Source of the DNA: Corynebacterium singulare
Lineage (GTDB): Bacteria > Actinomycetota > Actinomycetes > Mycobacteriales > Mycobacteriaceae
Length of the DNA stretch: 64,000 bases
NCBI RefSeq assembly: GCF_000833575.1
Contig: NZ_CP010827.1
Span: 1,909,993 to 1,973,992 of the forward strand
Direction of reading: 5' to 3'
Positions 54,147 through 62,337 of the stretch are shown here, in pieces. The notes beneath the pieces were generated by a model. The model worked only from the letters and a program-made list of their open reading frames with translations. It was not told the DNA's origin and searched no databases. Both the position numbers and the translations under genes were made by a program. Numbering within the stretch: position 1 is the first letter of the stretch; each line of letters begins with the position of its first letter.

Positions 54147-55548
54147 TGTAAGCGCTTCGCCACGGCGGAGTGGGGCGGATGGTTCCGGTAACCACCAGCC
54201 GTTCCGGATCGTGGGTCCCCACGCGGGGAGCGTCATCGTCGACACGCAGCTCGACAGCGCGGCCGGGGATCAGCAGCCGGGCAAGGCTGAGTTCCTCTCC
54301 CGTCCGCTGCTCGGTGATCGCCAGATCCGTAGCGAATCCCGGCTGGAACTGCCCGGAGATCATGTCTGCGAAAGCGTCATGGATCCCAGGCACGGTCAGC
54401 AGCATGTGAATGGAGTCGCGAAGGGCCGTCCCCTGCTGCGGGTGCATCATCCGCGACTGGAGAACTGTGTTGGATATGACGACAGCCGCTGCGTGCGACC
54501 GCATCCGGGACCACTCGGAGAGGCAGCTTTCCGGCTGCACACCTTTGATGACTGCGGCCAGCCGCCAGCCCAGGGTGAACGCGTCCTGCATACCGGTGTT
54601 CAGGCCTTGTCCTCCCAGAGGGTAGTGAATATGCGCAGCGTCACCGACGACCAGGAGTCTCCCGTCGCGCATCGACAGGCGGTACCGTGCGAAGTCGCTG
54701 AACCGGGTGAGGTGGGTGATCCCTGACAGGTTCGCCGGCCCTCCGAGAATGCGCTCCACCAGGTCCACATACTCAGTCGCTTCGGGCACAGACCTGTCCC
54801 GGGACGGGCCGTCAAAGTCCATGCCGATGACACGTCCCTGCCGCCCGAAGCCGGGGTTGTGCATTGTCCATCCGGTGTCCGTCTGATTCCATCCGGGAGG
54901 AACCGAACCATCGTCACTGTAGGCGAGCGCCGAGATGGCGTTCATCGTCGCGGGAGTCTCGACCGCCGGGAAGTTCCCCGTCCTGGCGACAAGACTGCGC
55001 CCTCCATCTGCCCCGATGCAGTACCGTGCCCGGACCCTTCCGGAGTGAAGTGCCGGGCGTCCGTCCGCGTCGGTGAACTGGACCAGGACTCCGTCGTGGC
55101 CGTCGTCGACGGTGACCGACCGCACGACTGTCCCCCGGCGGATGTCTGCCCCCTGTGACAGTGCCCGCTGCTCAAACGTCGCTTCCAACTGGGCCTGCGG
55201 TATCCCCGCCAACGGTGACGGCTCCTGAGCGGGTGCGCTCAGCGTGAGCCCGGCAGAGCCGGCGAACTGGAACTCCGCACGCCGGACGGTACCGGAGCGC
55301 CGTTCAATCTCCTCAGGCGCGACCGATGTGACGTATCCACGCCGGGCCAGGTGCGACAGCGACCTGGCGTGGACTGTGCCTGCTCGCGGTCTGCGGTCGA
55401 CCTCTGTCCGCGGCTCGAACAGCACCACAGTCAGTCCCTGCAGCGTCAGCTCAGCTGCCATCAGCATGCCGACCGGACCGCCTCCGACGATGGCCACATC
55501 CACGATTTCATCCGACTGATCTGGTGTTCCTGCGCTGGCGTTTTCCAT
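54109..55548 (-). CDS. FAD-dependent aromatic-type monooxygenase (PHBH fold)
   Basis: 479-aa class A flavin monooxygenase. The Rossmann GXGXXG (VAIVGGGPVGMLMAAEL) is at ~16-32, the DG motif in YCIGADGGRSLVA (~180-192) and the GD motif in LLVVGDAAHIHYPLGGQGLN (~290-309). A C-terminal thioredoxin-like extension is short or absent. It may hydroxylate the cluster's product or detoxify an antibiotic (rifampicin and tetracycline monooxygenases share the fold); the substrate is unknown. ATG 55548 is preferred because a GAGGAGAG site lies ahead; the GTG at 55566 would overlap that site. It shares a 64-82-bp divergent promoter region with the MFS exporter. Confidence 0.88.
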   Translation of the reverse strand: MENASAGTPDQSDEIVDVAIVGGGPVGMLMAAELTLQGLTVVLFEPRTEVDRRPRAGTVHARSLSHLARRGYVTSVAPEEIERRSGTVRRAEFQFAGSAGLTLSAPAQEPSPLAGIPQAQLEATFEQRALSQGADIRRGTVVRSVTVDDGHDGVLVQFTDADGRPALHSGRVRARYCIGADGGRSLVARTGNFPAVETPATMNAISALAYSDDGSVPPGWNQTDTGWTMHNPGFGRQGRVIGMDFDGPSRDRSVPEATEYVDLVERILGGPANLSGITHLTRFSDFARYRLSMRDGRLLVVGDAAHIHYPLGGQGLNTGMQDAFTLGWRLAAVIKGVQPESCLSEWSRMRSHAAAVVISNTVLQSRMMHPQQGTALRDSIHMLLTVPGIHDAFADMISGQFQPGFATDLAITEQRTGEELSLARLLIPGRAVELRVDDDAPRVGTHDPERLVVTGTIRPTPPWRSAYITPDGYFAETTP

Positions 55549-55582
55549 GTCCCGTGCTCTCCTCACATTGCGAAGTAACTAC

Positions 55583-55616
55583 GATATTGGTACCTATTAA
55601 TATCATCGTACCTACC
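55583..55616. promoter_or_regulatory. Twin operator-like elements in monooxygenase/MFS promoter
   Basis: Two copies of the same word lie side by side: complement of 55583-55596 reads TAGGTACCAATATC and complement of 55599-55616 reads GGTAGGTACGATGATATT. The same GTAGGTAC-A-T pattern is found 30 bp before arsR (58213-58234). The divergent position suits control of both genes by one repressor, most likely the ArsR-type protein. Binding is inferred. Confidence 0.6.
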
Positions 55617-55630
55617 GAAAGGGCACACCC

Positions 55631-56938
55631 ATGACAGCCACATCGACGCAATCCAAGACAACGGCGGCGGCACCCCCGAGTCGCTGGACGCTCCCGATCA
55701 TCCTGATAGCCCAGTTCGTCACCCCGATGTCCATCGCCGGGACAGCCATTGCGCTTCCGAAGATCTCCACCGACCTCGGCACCCAGACCACGGCACTGCA
55801 GTGGGTGGTCAACGGCTTCAACGTCGCCTTCGCCCTCGGTGTCCTCGCGTGGGGAGCACTCAGCGACCGCATCGGCTACCGCCTCACCTTCGTTATCGGC
55901 AGCATCCTGTTCGCCGCCGCCAGTCTGATCAGTGCGGCGAGCCCGTCGCTGCTCCTGCTCGATGCCATGCGCATCATCGCCGGAATCGGTGCCGCCGCGA
56001 TCCTCACCGGTGCGAGTTCGATGCTGTCCAACGCCTTCACCGGCTCCGCCCGTGCCCGTGCTTTCGCCCTGTTCGGCCCCGTCAACGGGCTCGGTCTCGC
56101 GCTCGGACCGACCATCTCCGGTGCCCTGGTCGCCGGGGTCAGCTGGCGCGGCGTCTTCGCTGTTCACGGCCTTATCCTCGCCGCTGTTGCGCTGAGCTCC
56201 CGTGTTCTCCCCGCCGCGGCCCCTGCTGTGGCACCAAGCACGTCAGACCGCGCCCCGTTGCTGGACCTGTCCCTGCTGCGCAACCGGGAGTTCCTCGCCA
56301 TGTGCCTGGTACCCGTGGCCGGGTCGATTGGCTTCGTCACCCTGCTGACCTATCTCCCCTCAGCGTTCAGCGGCATCCGGGATCTCAGCGCAGGTCAGGC
56401 AGGTCTGCTCATGCTCGCCATGACCATCCCCGTGGTCATCGCACCCACTGTCGTCGCCAAGCTCGTCGACACCGTCACCTGGATCAACGTTGGGTCTGTC
56501 ATCTACACGAGCCTTGCCGTCCTGATCTTCGGCGACCTGGGACTCATGCTACTCAGCGAGAACCGTTCCCTGGCCTGGATCATCGTTCCGATGATCCTGC
56601 TCGGATTCGGCTTCGGCCTCCCCATCGGGCTTGTGGACGGCCACGCCCTTCAGGTGGTCCCGCCGGAACGCACCGGCACCGCTGCCGGGTTGCTCAACTT
56701 CTTCCGGCTCGGCAGTGAGGCCATCTTCGTCGCAGGCTACGCCCTCCTGTTGTCCACACTGATCGGGCAGAAGCTCACCGGCGACGCCGCGACCGACACC
56801 GCAGCCGGCCAACCCGGACACCCCGACGTCTACACCAGTGCTTTCACCACAACCGTTCTCATTGTCGCTGTTCTGGTGGTCGTGATCGCCATCGCCGTCC
56901 TGGCCATCCGCCGCAGCGAACACACCGACACCCACTGA
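55631..56938 (+). CDS. MFS exporter (DHA-type) of the afsA cluster
   Basis: 435-aa major facilitator with ~12 membrane segments. The loop 2-3 motif appears as LAWGALSDRIGYRLTF (~75-90), and the motif C-like GPTISGALVAGVSWRG (~157-172) is typical of drug/H+ antiporters; the N-terminal TM1-TM2 pattern (TPMSIAGTAIALPKI...LQWVVNGFNVAFALG) is of the EmrB/DHA2 kind. It probably exports the cluster product or gives self-resistance. It heads a short operon with the broken P450 gene (29-bp gap) and lies behind the twin operator. AAAGGG precedes the ATG. Confidence 0.9.
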   Translation: MTATSTQSKTTAAAPPSRWTLPIILIAQFVTPMSIAGTAIALPKISTDLGTQTTALQWVVNGFNVAFALGVLAWGALSDRIGYRLTFVIGSILFAAASLISAASPSLLLLDAMRIIAGIGAAAILTGASSMLSNAFTGSARARAFALFGPVNGLGLALGPTISGALVAGVSWRGVFAVHGLILAAVALSSRVLPAAAPAVAPSTSDRAPLLDLSLLRNREFLAMCLVPVAGSIGFVTLLTYLPSAFSGIRDLSAGQAGLLMLAMTIPVVIAPTVVAKLVDTVTWINVGSVIYTSLAVLIFGDLGLMLLSENRSLAWIIVPMILLGFGFGLPIGLVDGHALQVVPPERTGTAAGLLNFFRLGSEAIFVAGYALLLSTLIGQKLTGDAATDTAAGQPGHPDVYTSAFTTTVLIVAVLVVVIAIAVLAIRRSEHTDTH

Positions 56939-56967
56939 ACATCCTGTAGAGATCCATGGAGGAAACC

Positions 56968-58182
56968 ATGACCACCACCACACCACCCACATCCGTACGC
57001 TTCGACCTCCGCTCCATCCCCGGCCTGATGCCGCCCTCGATGGTGACACCGCTCGATGACCTTTCCCCAGGTGGGCTTCCCCAGGTCGTTCTTCCCACGG
57101 GGCATACGGCCGTGCACCTGACCGCCTACCCCGATGTCCAGAAGATTCTGACGGACACCTCGTTCATCCGCAGCGACACCAACGTCGACGATGGCCCCAG
57201 CTTCCTGCCGACGGTCATGCCCGAGGAGATGCTCCTCAATCTCGATCATCCGCACCACGGAAGGCTGTAACGCTTCGTCGCCGCAGCCTACAGCGCCAAC
57301 ACGATGGCGGCTTTCGCCCCGACGGTCCGTCGCATCGTCTCCGACGCCGCCGATGCGCTGACACCCGCGTCCAGCTTCGACCTGATGACCGACCTGCTCG
57401 AACCCCTGACGATCAACGTCAACGCCACCTATCTGGGCGTCCCCGACGACGACATTCCCGGATTTCGGCACTTGTCGCGGCAGATGCAACTCGCGCATGA
57501 CACCGACATCCCGCAGCTGCTGGAGGATTTCTGGGAGCTGTATCACTACCTGGAAGACCTCATCGCCGGCAGACGCCCCCTCAACGACGGACTCATCAAG
57601 AATCTGCTCGCCGCCCGCGAGGAAGCAACCCCGCCGGTCACCGACGGTGAGTACGCAGCTCTGCTTCTCGGATCGCTGGTCGGCGGCGACCAGAATGTGC
57701 TGTCGGAACTCTCAAAGATCGTCTTCGTGGCCCTGTCACACCACGAGCTCTGGGAGCTGATGTCCACGAACCCCGACAGCATCCCAGTGGTCACCGAAGA
57801 ACTCCTGCGCCTATTCCCACTCGGCAGGATCTCCACGTTCCCGCGGATCGCATCGCGCGATGTGGCGGTCTCCGGGGGAACAGTGCGCGAGGGGGAGACG
57901 GTCTACGCAGACGCTCACGCTGCCAACCGGGATCCGCAGGTCTACCCCGAACCCTGGATCGTGGACACTGCACGCACATCCAAGCGGCATCTCCAGTTCG
58001 GCTACGGTATGCACCACTGCATGGGCGCGGCGATGGCCCGCATGGAGATCCACGAGACCCTGGTGGTGTTGACCGCCGCGCTCCCTGACCTCACCCTGGC
58101 GTCCCCGGTGGACGCCGTGCAGTGGGACACGGGCGTACTCGTCCACCGCCCGCTGAATCTCCCGGTGACGGCCGGGAAGTAG
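56968..58182 (+). pseudogene. Cytochrome P450 interrupted by one in-frame stop
   Basis: The frame codes for a ~404-residue P450 but holds a TAA at 57268-57270, in the conserved EHTRLRRLV-type segment where an Arg codon is expected (HPHHGRL-stop-RFVAAAYSANTM). Both halves are in the same frame. The rest looks intact: ExxR (EELLRLF), and the heme loop FGYGMHHCMGAAMARME with the Cys ligand. The I-helix reads LVGGDQNVLS, so the usual (A/G)G-x-(D/E)-T acid-alcohol pair lacks Thr. ATG 56968 has GGAGGAAACC ahead. It is either a recent nonsense mutation or a sequencing error. Confidence 0.85.
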
Positions 58183-58212
58183 GCACGGGCATGCCTACAT
58201 GACACCACCCAG

Positions 58213-58234
58213 GGTAGGTACCATAGAAGTATTC
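58213..58234 (+). promoter_or_regulatory. Operator-like element before arsR
   Basis: GTAGGTACCATAGAAGTATT lies 30-50 bp before the arsR ATG. It shares GTAGGTAC-A-TA with the two elements in the monooxygenase/MFS promoter, suggesting ArsR autoregulation. Confidence 0.55.
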
Positions 58235-58263
58235 AATGCCCCCGAGCCCCAAGGAATTGCGCG

Positions 58264-58635
58264 ATGCCTGATCAGGATGGACACCCGAGTGTCGAAGAGT
58301 TCGACCTGTCGAAGATCCTCCATGCACTGTCCGACGAAAACCGACGGCATGTCATCGTCGATCTGGCATCACAACCGGAGGGCACAGAGCAGTTCTGCAG
58401 CGTGTTCGGGACCCCCTGGGCCCCATCGACCCGGACGCACCACTTCCGGGTACTGCGCAATGCCGGCCTCGTGTGGCAGCGAGACGTCGGCAACGGCCGC
58501 ATGACCCGACTGCGCCGTGATGACCTGGAGAAAGTATTCCCCGGCCTGCTGGACCAGATCATCGCTGCAGACAAGGTTTCCAGCAGCGGTGCTCAGACCG
58601 AGGACCGGGACGAAACCCTCGCCGGCGGTGCGTGA
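58264..58635 (+). CDS. ArsR-type winged-helix regulator of the afsA cluster
   Basis: 123-aa ArsR/SmtB-like DNA-binding protein. The core is LHALSDENRRHVIVDLAS (first helices), then a helix-turn-helix WAPSTRTHHFRVLRNAGLVWQRDVGNGRMTRLRRDDLEKVFPGLLDQI. No metal-binding Cys cluster (CXC) is present in alpha3, so it likely senses an organic ligand rather than a metal. A copy of the cluster's operator-like word lies 30 bp upstream. The gene is followed at once by an IS481 fragment. ATG 58264; no strong ribosome site. Confidence 0.85.
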   Translation: MPDQDGHPSVEEFDLSKILHALSDENRRHVIVDLASQPEGTEQFCSVFGTPWAPSTRTHHFRVLRNAGLVWQRDVGNGRMTRLRRDDLEKVFPGLLDQIIAADKVSSSGAQTEDRDETLAGGA

Positions 58636-58986
58636 CCCGGTCCTCCAGCCGCAGAAGGGACGGGTCCTTCTCGAAGACGGAGACGGAGCTGGATGCAGCG
58701 CTTCGTCGTCTTCGCGTTGGTCTTGTTCGGCGAGTGATGCGGCCGTGACGAGCGGTCCTGCATCGACTGGCCGGCGCGATAGCGGTCGGCCCAGCGCTTC
58801 ACAGTGGGCCAGGAAACCTGGAACCGGGCGGCGACCTCGCTGATCGGCCAGCCCTGGTCGACCACGAGCTGGCCGACGATCAAGCGGTGGCGCGGGGTCA
58901 GTGCTGCGTTGGCGTGGAGCAAGAGCGTCCCCTTGGAATAGACGGAGGGGGCCGATAGCTCGACCCCCTCACGGTTGTTAGCGTGG
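58593..58986 (-). mobile_element. IS481-family transposase fragment
   Basis: The minus strand from 58922 codes for the N-terminus of an IS481-type transposase (ALTPRHRLIVGQLVV, then VAARFQVSWPTVKRWADRYR and SMQDRSSRPHHSPNKT), which loses the family sequence after ~85 residues (REGPVPSAAGG...), so the DDE core is missing. TGTTAGCGTGG at 58976-58986 is a possible terminal repeat, and a GAGGGGG/CCCCCTC hairpin lies at 58945-58970. The truncated end abuts the arsR stop. Confidence 0.8.
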
Positions 58987-59008
58987 ATTCCTCTGTGGAC
59001 CGCTGGCC

Positions 59009-59662
59009 CTAGGCCAGACCCTTTCCCAGCTCGATGGCGGTGAAGTGATGTACGGCGCTGGGCTGCTCGAGCTCGTCGAGCACCGCTAGGGCCAGGTCCG
59101 CAGGGGTGATCCGCGACGTGCCATCGTGGTTGATGAGGAGCGTGTCACCGCCACGGCGATAGGCGCCGGTTCCCTGTCCGGGCTCGAAGACTGCCGACGG
59201 ACTCAGGTAGATCCAGTTCTGGTTCGGATGTTTGGTACACGCGTTGAACTGGTCGAGGCTGGCCGACGCGACGTCACGCCACTGGGTCGGCACGAAGGCG
59301 GGGTCGTCCAGGACGAGCAACTCCCGATCGTGAGGTGAGCGCAAGGGCGCTGCTCCTCCCACGACCAAGACCCGGACCCCCGCGACGGCGGCGTGGTCGA
59401 GGACACGGCTGGTCAGCGGAGCCACACGGCTTTCGTCGCCGGGGGCCATGCGCACGGCGAGCACAACGGCGTCTGCGTCGTTCAGGACGGGCTGCAGGGG
59501 TGCCTCGAGGTCTGTCAGATCGAGACGAGTGACGGTGGTATACGGGTCGTTGGTCTCCTGTGGGTTCCGCGATACGGCAGTGACGTGGTGGCCGCGGCGT
59601 GTGGCCTCCTGCGCGATCGCTGCGCCGGCCATGCCGGTGGCTCCGAGAACCGTGATGTTCAT
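59009..59662 (-). CDS. NmrA-like NAD(P)-binding protein (SDR atypical)
   Basis: 217-aa atypical SDR. The nucleotide-binding GXXGXXG is at the start (ITVLGATGMAGAAIAQEA, ~3-20), followed by the NADP-type RNP stretch (TAVSRNP). The YxxxK catalytic pair is not evident, so it may be a redox sensor rather than an enzyme. It overlaps the EamA gene by four bases (ATGA) and the pair is divergent from a LysR gene, a cassette common in actinobacteria. The long upstream frame to 60562 is an antisense/overlap artefact. Substrate unknown. Confidence 0.85.
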   Translation of the reverse strand: MNITVLGATGMAGAAIAQEATRRGHHVTAVSRNPQETNDPYTTVTRLDLTDLEAPLQPVLNDADAVVLAVRMAPGDESRVAPLTSRVLDHAAVAGVRVLVVGGAAPLRSPHDRELLVLDDPAFVPTQWRDVASASLDQFNACTKHPNQNWIYLSPSAVFEPGQGTGAYRRGGDTLLINHDGTSRITPADLALAVLDELEQPSAVHHFTAIELGKGLA

Positions 59663-60558
59663 GAATTGTCCTTTCGACGATGGGTGGGGGCGGGGAGCTG
59701 GCCACAGACCATAGCGGCCAGGGCGATCGCGAAGCCGAGGTACTGCTCGGCTCCGAGGTGTTCGTGCGCGATCAGGACGCCGAGCAGGGCGGCGACCAAC
59801 GGCGAGAGAAGTCCCAGGAGGGCTGTGGACGTGACGGGCAGGCGTCGGATGCCGGTGAACCAGAGGCTGTAAGAGACCAGTGCCCCGACCAGGCCGAGCC
59901 AGGCGTACCCAAGCCAGCCACGACCGGAAATCACTGCCGGTGGCCCCTCCACCAGCAGCGCCGGGATCGCCAGCAGAAGGCCGGCGGCCGTCAGCTGCCA
60001 ACCGGCCAATGCGATGGGCGAGACACCTTGGGGGAGCTTCCACTTCTTGGTCAGGACCACGCCCGTGGCCATGGCCCCTGTGCCACCGAGTCCTGCAGCC
60101 ACACCCACCGGATCCAGGGCGGCACTCGGCCCAAGGACCACGAGAGCCACCCCCACGACACCCACGACACCCCATCCCAGGCGCCAGCCGGAGAGTTGCT
60201 CGTGGAGGACAGCCACGGCCAGCAGGGCAACGATGATGGGCTGCACCGCACCCAGCGTGGCCGCGACCCCGCCCGGAAGACGCTGCGCCGACAAGAACAG
60301 CAGGGGGAAGAACGCGGCCATGTTCAGACCGCCCAACACGAAGCTCTTCCACCACCACGAGCCGCGCGGCAGCTGCCTCGACAGGCCCACCGCGATGATC
60401 CCTGCCGGCAGCGTCCTCATGAACGCGGCGAACAAGGGGTGTCCGGCTGGGAGGAGGTGGGTGGTCACGATGTACGTTGTCCCCCACGTAGCGGGGGCCA
60501 GCGCCGTCAAACAGGTCCACAGCAACGAACCGCGGCGCCCATGAGAAAAAGTGTTCAT
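59659..60558 (-). CDS. EamA/DMT-family transporter
   Basis: 299-aa permease with ten membrane segments in two EamA repeats (~12-140 and ~150-285). The second repeat ends with the typical TALLGLLSPLVAALLGVLIAHEHLG. DMT exporters move amino acids, metabolites or drugs; the substrate is unknown. It is the first gene of a two-gene operon with the NmrA-like protein and shares a ~79-bp regulatory region with the divergent LysR gene, which likely controls it. Confidence 0.9.
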   Translation of the reverse strand: MNTFSHGRRGSLLWTCLTALAPATWGTTYIVTTHLLPAGHPLFAAFMRTLPAGIIAVGLSRQLPRGSWWWKSFVLGGLNMAAFFPLLFLSAQRLPGGVAATLGAVQPIIVALLAVAVLHEQLSGWRLGWGVVGVVGVALVVLGPSAALDPVGVAAGLGGTGAMATGVVLTKKWKLPQGVSPIALAGWQLTAAGLLLAIPALLVEGPPAVISGRGWLGYAWLGLVGALVSYSLWFTGIRRLPVTSTALLGLLSPLVAALLGVLIAHEHLGAEQYLGFAIALAAMVCGQLPAPTHRRKDNS

Positions 60559-60575
60559 GCATCCATCATCAGTCG

Positions 60576-60618
60576 CTCACCAGTAGTGAGTCCAACACAT
60601 TGTTCTCACCCAAACAAT
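60576..60618. promoter_or_regulatory. Divergent operator region EamA/LysR
   Basis: Two palindromes sit between the divergent genes: CTCACCAGTAGTGAG (60576-60590) and ATTGTTCTCACCCAAACAAT (60599-60618). LysR-type regulators bind such interrupted dyads between their own gene and a divergent target. Confidence 0.55.
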
Positions 60619-60637
60619 GATCTGCTATCATGATTGG

Positions 60638-61531
60638 GTGGAACTCCAACAGCTCAGGTATGTCGTGGCGATCGCCGAGGAACGCAACTTCACGCGAGCA
60701 GCAGAACGCTGCTTCGTCGTGCAGTCAGCCCTGAGCCACCAGATCAAGGCCCTCGAAAAGGAACTCGGCACGGCACTGTTCGTGCGCTCATCCCGCCGGG
60801 TCGAGCTGACACCTGCCGGCGAAGCCTTCCTCACGGAAGCACGGAGCAGCCTCGCAGCCGCTGACCGCGCCGCGGCGGTCGCCGCCGAGGCCGTGGGCCA
60901 GGTCCGCGGAAGCTTGTCGGTAGGTGTGATCCCGACGGTCACTGCCGTCAGCGTGCCCGACATCATCGCAGCCTTCCACGCCAGCCATCCCCACGTGGAT
61001 CTCACCGTGCGGAGCGGGGGAAGCAATGAGTTCATGCGCGATCTCAGCAGCGGGAGACTCGACGTGGCCTTTCTCGGCGTGGACGCCGACGTCGCCCCAG
61101 CGTCCGGACTCACCGCGCACGAGATCGCCCGAGGGCGTCTCGTCGCCGTCATGGCGTCACAACACCGGCTAGCGCACACGGGCACCCTGACCCTGGCTGA
61201 CTTGGTCGACGAGACGTTCATCGACTTCCCGGCCGGGTCACCAGGCAGACTCCAAGGCGATCGGGCATTCGCTGCCGCAGGCCTTCAGCGCCGCGTGGGC
61301 TTCGAGGCGATGTCGACCGAGTTCATGCTCGCCCTCGTCGAACTTGGGTTGGGCGTCTGCCTGCTGCCCGTCGACTGTGTGCCGGCTAACCCAGCGCTGC
61401 GAGCAGTTCCCGTGGCCGATGGCCCCTGCCGGGCCGAGTACGTCGCGTGGGGCTCTTTCAATCCGAGCCCCGCGTCTCGGGCGTTCATCGAACAGGTCAA
61501 GGAATCAATCGCCCTGCACATGGTCGGCTGA
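60638..61531 (+). CDS. LysR-family transcriptional regulator
   Basis: 297-aa LysR regulator. The N-terminal winged helix (ELQQLRYVVAIAEERNFTRAAERCFVVQSALSHQIKALEKELGTALFVRSSRRVELTPAG) is canonical, followed by the two-lobe effector domain (~90-290). GTG 60638 (VELQQLRYV) matches the usual family start; the frame start at 60617 adds MICYHDW, lies over the ATTGTT palindrome and is less likely. It is divergent from eamA-nmrA, its probable target. Effector unknown. Confidence 0.9.
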   Translation: MELQQLRYVVAIAEERNFTRAAERCFVVQSALSHQIKALEKELGTALFVRSSRRVELTPAGEAFLTEARSSLAAADRAAAVAAEAVGQVRGSLSVGVIPTVTAVSVPDIIAAFHASHPHVDLTVRSGGSNEFMRDLSSGRLDVAFLGVDADVAPASGLTAHEIARGRLVAVMASQHRLAHTGTLTLADLVDETFIDFPAGSPGRLQGDRAFAAAGLQRRVGFEAMSTEFMLALVELGLGVCLLPVDCVPANPALRAVPVADGPCRAEYVAWGSFNPSPASRAFIEQVKESIALHMVG

Positions 61532-61590
61532 TGCCGGTCCCATCGATCAACGTCTCCGGTCCGTACAACTAGCGGCAGGGTCGCCGCGTT

Positions 61591-61896
61591 CTACACCTGG
61601 TGTGCGGTCGACGGTGACGACATGGGAAACATGCGTCCATGACGATGTGAACGGGTGTACGTGGGCCGACGTGGATCTTCGACTTCGTTGCCTTCAGGGT
61701 CGATCAACGTTGAGACGAAGGGTGCGTCATCGGATGGCGGGACGAAGGCACCGTATCGGAAGTAGACAGGCCCTGATCTCCATCGCTTGTCTGCGAGGAT
61801 ATACGGTCCTTCACCTCCAGCGAGGAGACCGTTAAGTTCGTCGAGAGCGAATGCGAACTCCTCGTCGGAGCTGGGATAGACAGTGATGAACTTCCC
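61591..61896 (-). pseudogene. Fragment of a class III lanthipeptide synthetase (LanKC-like)
   Basis: On the minus strand about 85 residues from 61896 downward read KFITVYPSSDEEFAFALDEL, then GPYILADKRWRSGPVYFRYGAF and IDPEGNEVEDPRRPTY. This is the N-terminal region of LanKC/RamC-type synthetases (KFITIYP...GPYILSD.RW..GP.YYRYGGF). Both flanks are cut: upstream it meets a LuxR fragment on the other strand at ~61894-61901, and downstream the family sequence is lost at ~61660. It cannot be functional. The call is by pattern recognition only. Confidence 0.65.
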
Positions 61897-61900
61897 CGCG

Positions 61901-62215
61901 AAAGACACATCTGTCGAGGGACTCACAGCTGCATTGCATGCGGTAATTGACGGTGGGATGGTGATCGATCCGCGCGTCGCGAAGGCAGCGATGCGAACTA
62001 AAGACTCCCGAGATGAGCCTCTGGCGATACTCACTCGCGGTGAACGCATAGTGGCCGAACTCGTCGCCCGTGGGCTGACGAACCCCGAGATCGCCGAAAC
62101 TCTTGTTCTCGCCGAAGGAACCGTCAAGAACCATGTTTCGGCCCTCCTGCGGAAACTCGATGCGAGAGACCGCACAGCCTTGGCCCTCACGTTGTACAAA
62201 GCCCTAGGCGACTGA
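61901..62215 (+). pseudogene. C-terminal half of a LuxR/NarL response regulator
   Basis: The frame from Lys at 61901 reads KDTSVEGLTAALHAVIDGGM, the end of a receiver domain, then an intact LuxR helix-turn-helix (ILTRGERIVAELVARGLTNPEIAETLVLAEGTVKNHVSALLRKL). The N-terminal receiver with the phospho-Asp is missing. An ATG at 61883/61886 lies in the adjoining fragment, so a ~108-aa DNA-binding stub might be made. Class III lanthipeptide loci often carry such regulators (RamR type), in keeping with the neighbouring LanKC fragment. Confidence 0.75.
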
Positions 62216-62337
62216 CCTCAGGGCTACAAGCCTTGCAGCGCGCCTCGGCTGCCTATGCATGAGAACGAAACTCCTGGAGCGTCCAGGAAAGACGCGCTCC
62301 GGAGCGTTCCTCGCCGAGACAGACCCGTACAGTGTCA

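Noticed and set aside
57268..57270. Programmed readthrough or recoding in the P450
   Set aside because: TAA is the least leaky stop, and no downstream structure or recoding signal is seen; a nonsense mutation or sequence error is simpler.
59009..60562. 517-codon minus-strand frame spanning the EamA and NmrA genes
   Set aside because: Only its last 217 codons (NmrA-like) are protein-like; the upstream part is an alternative frame of the EamA gene.
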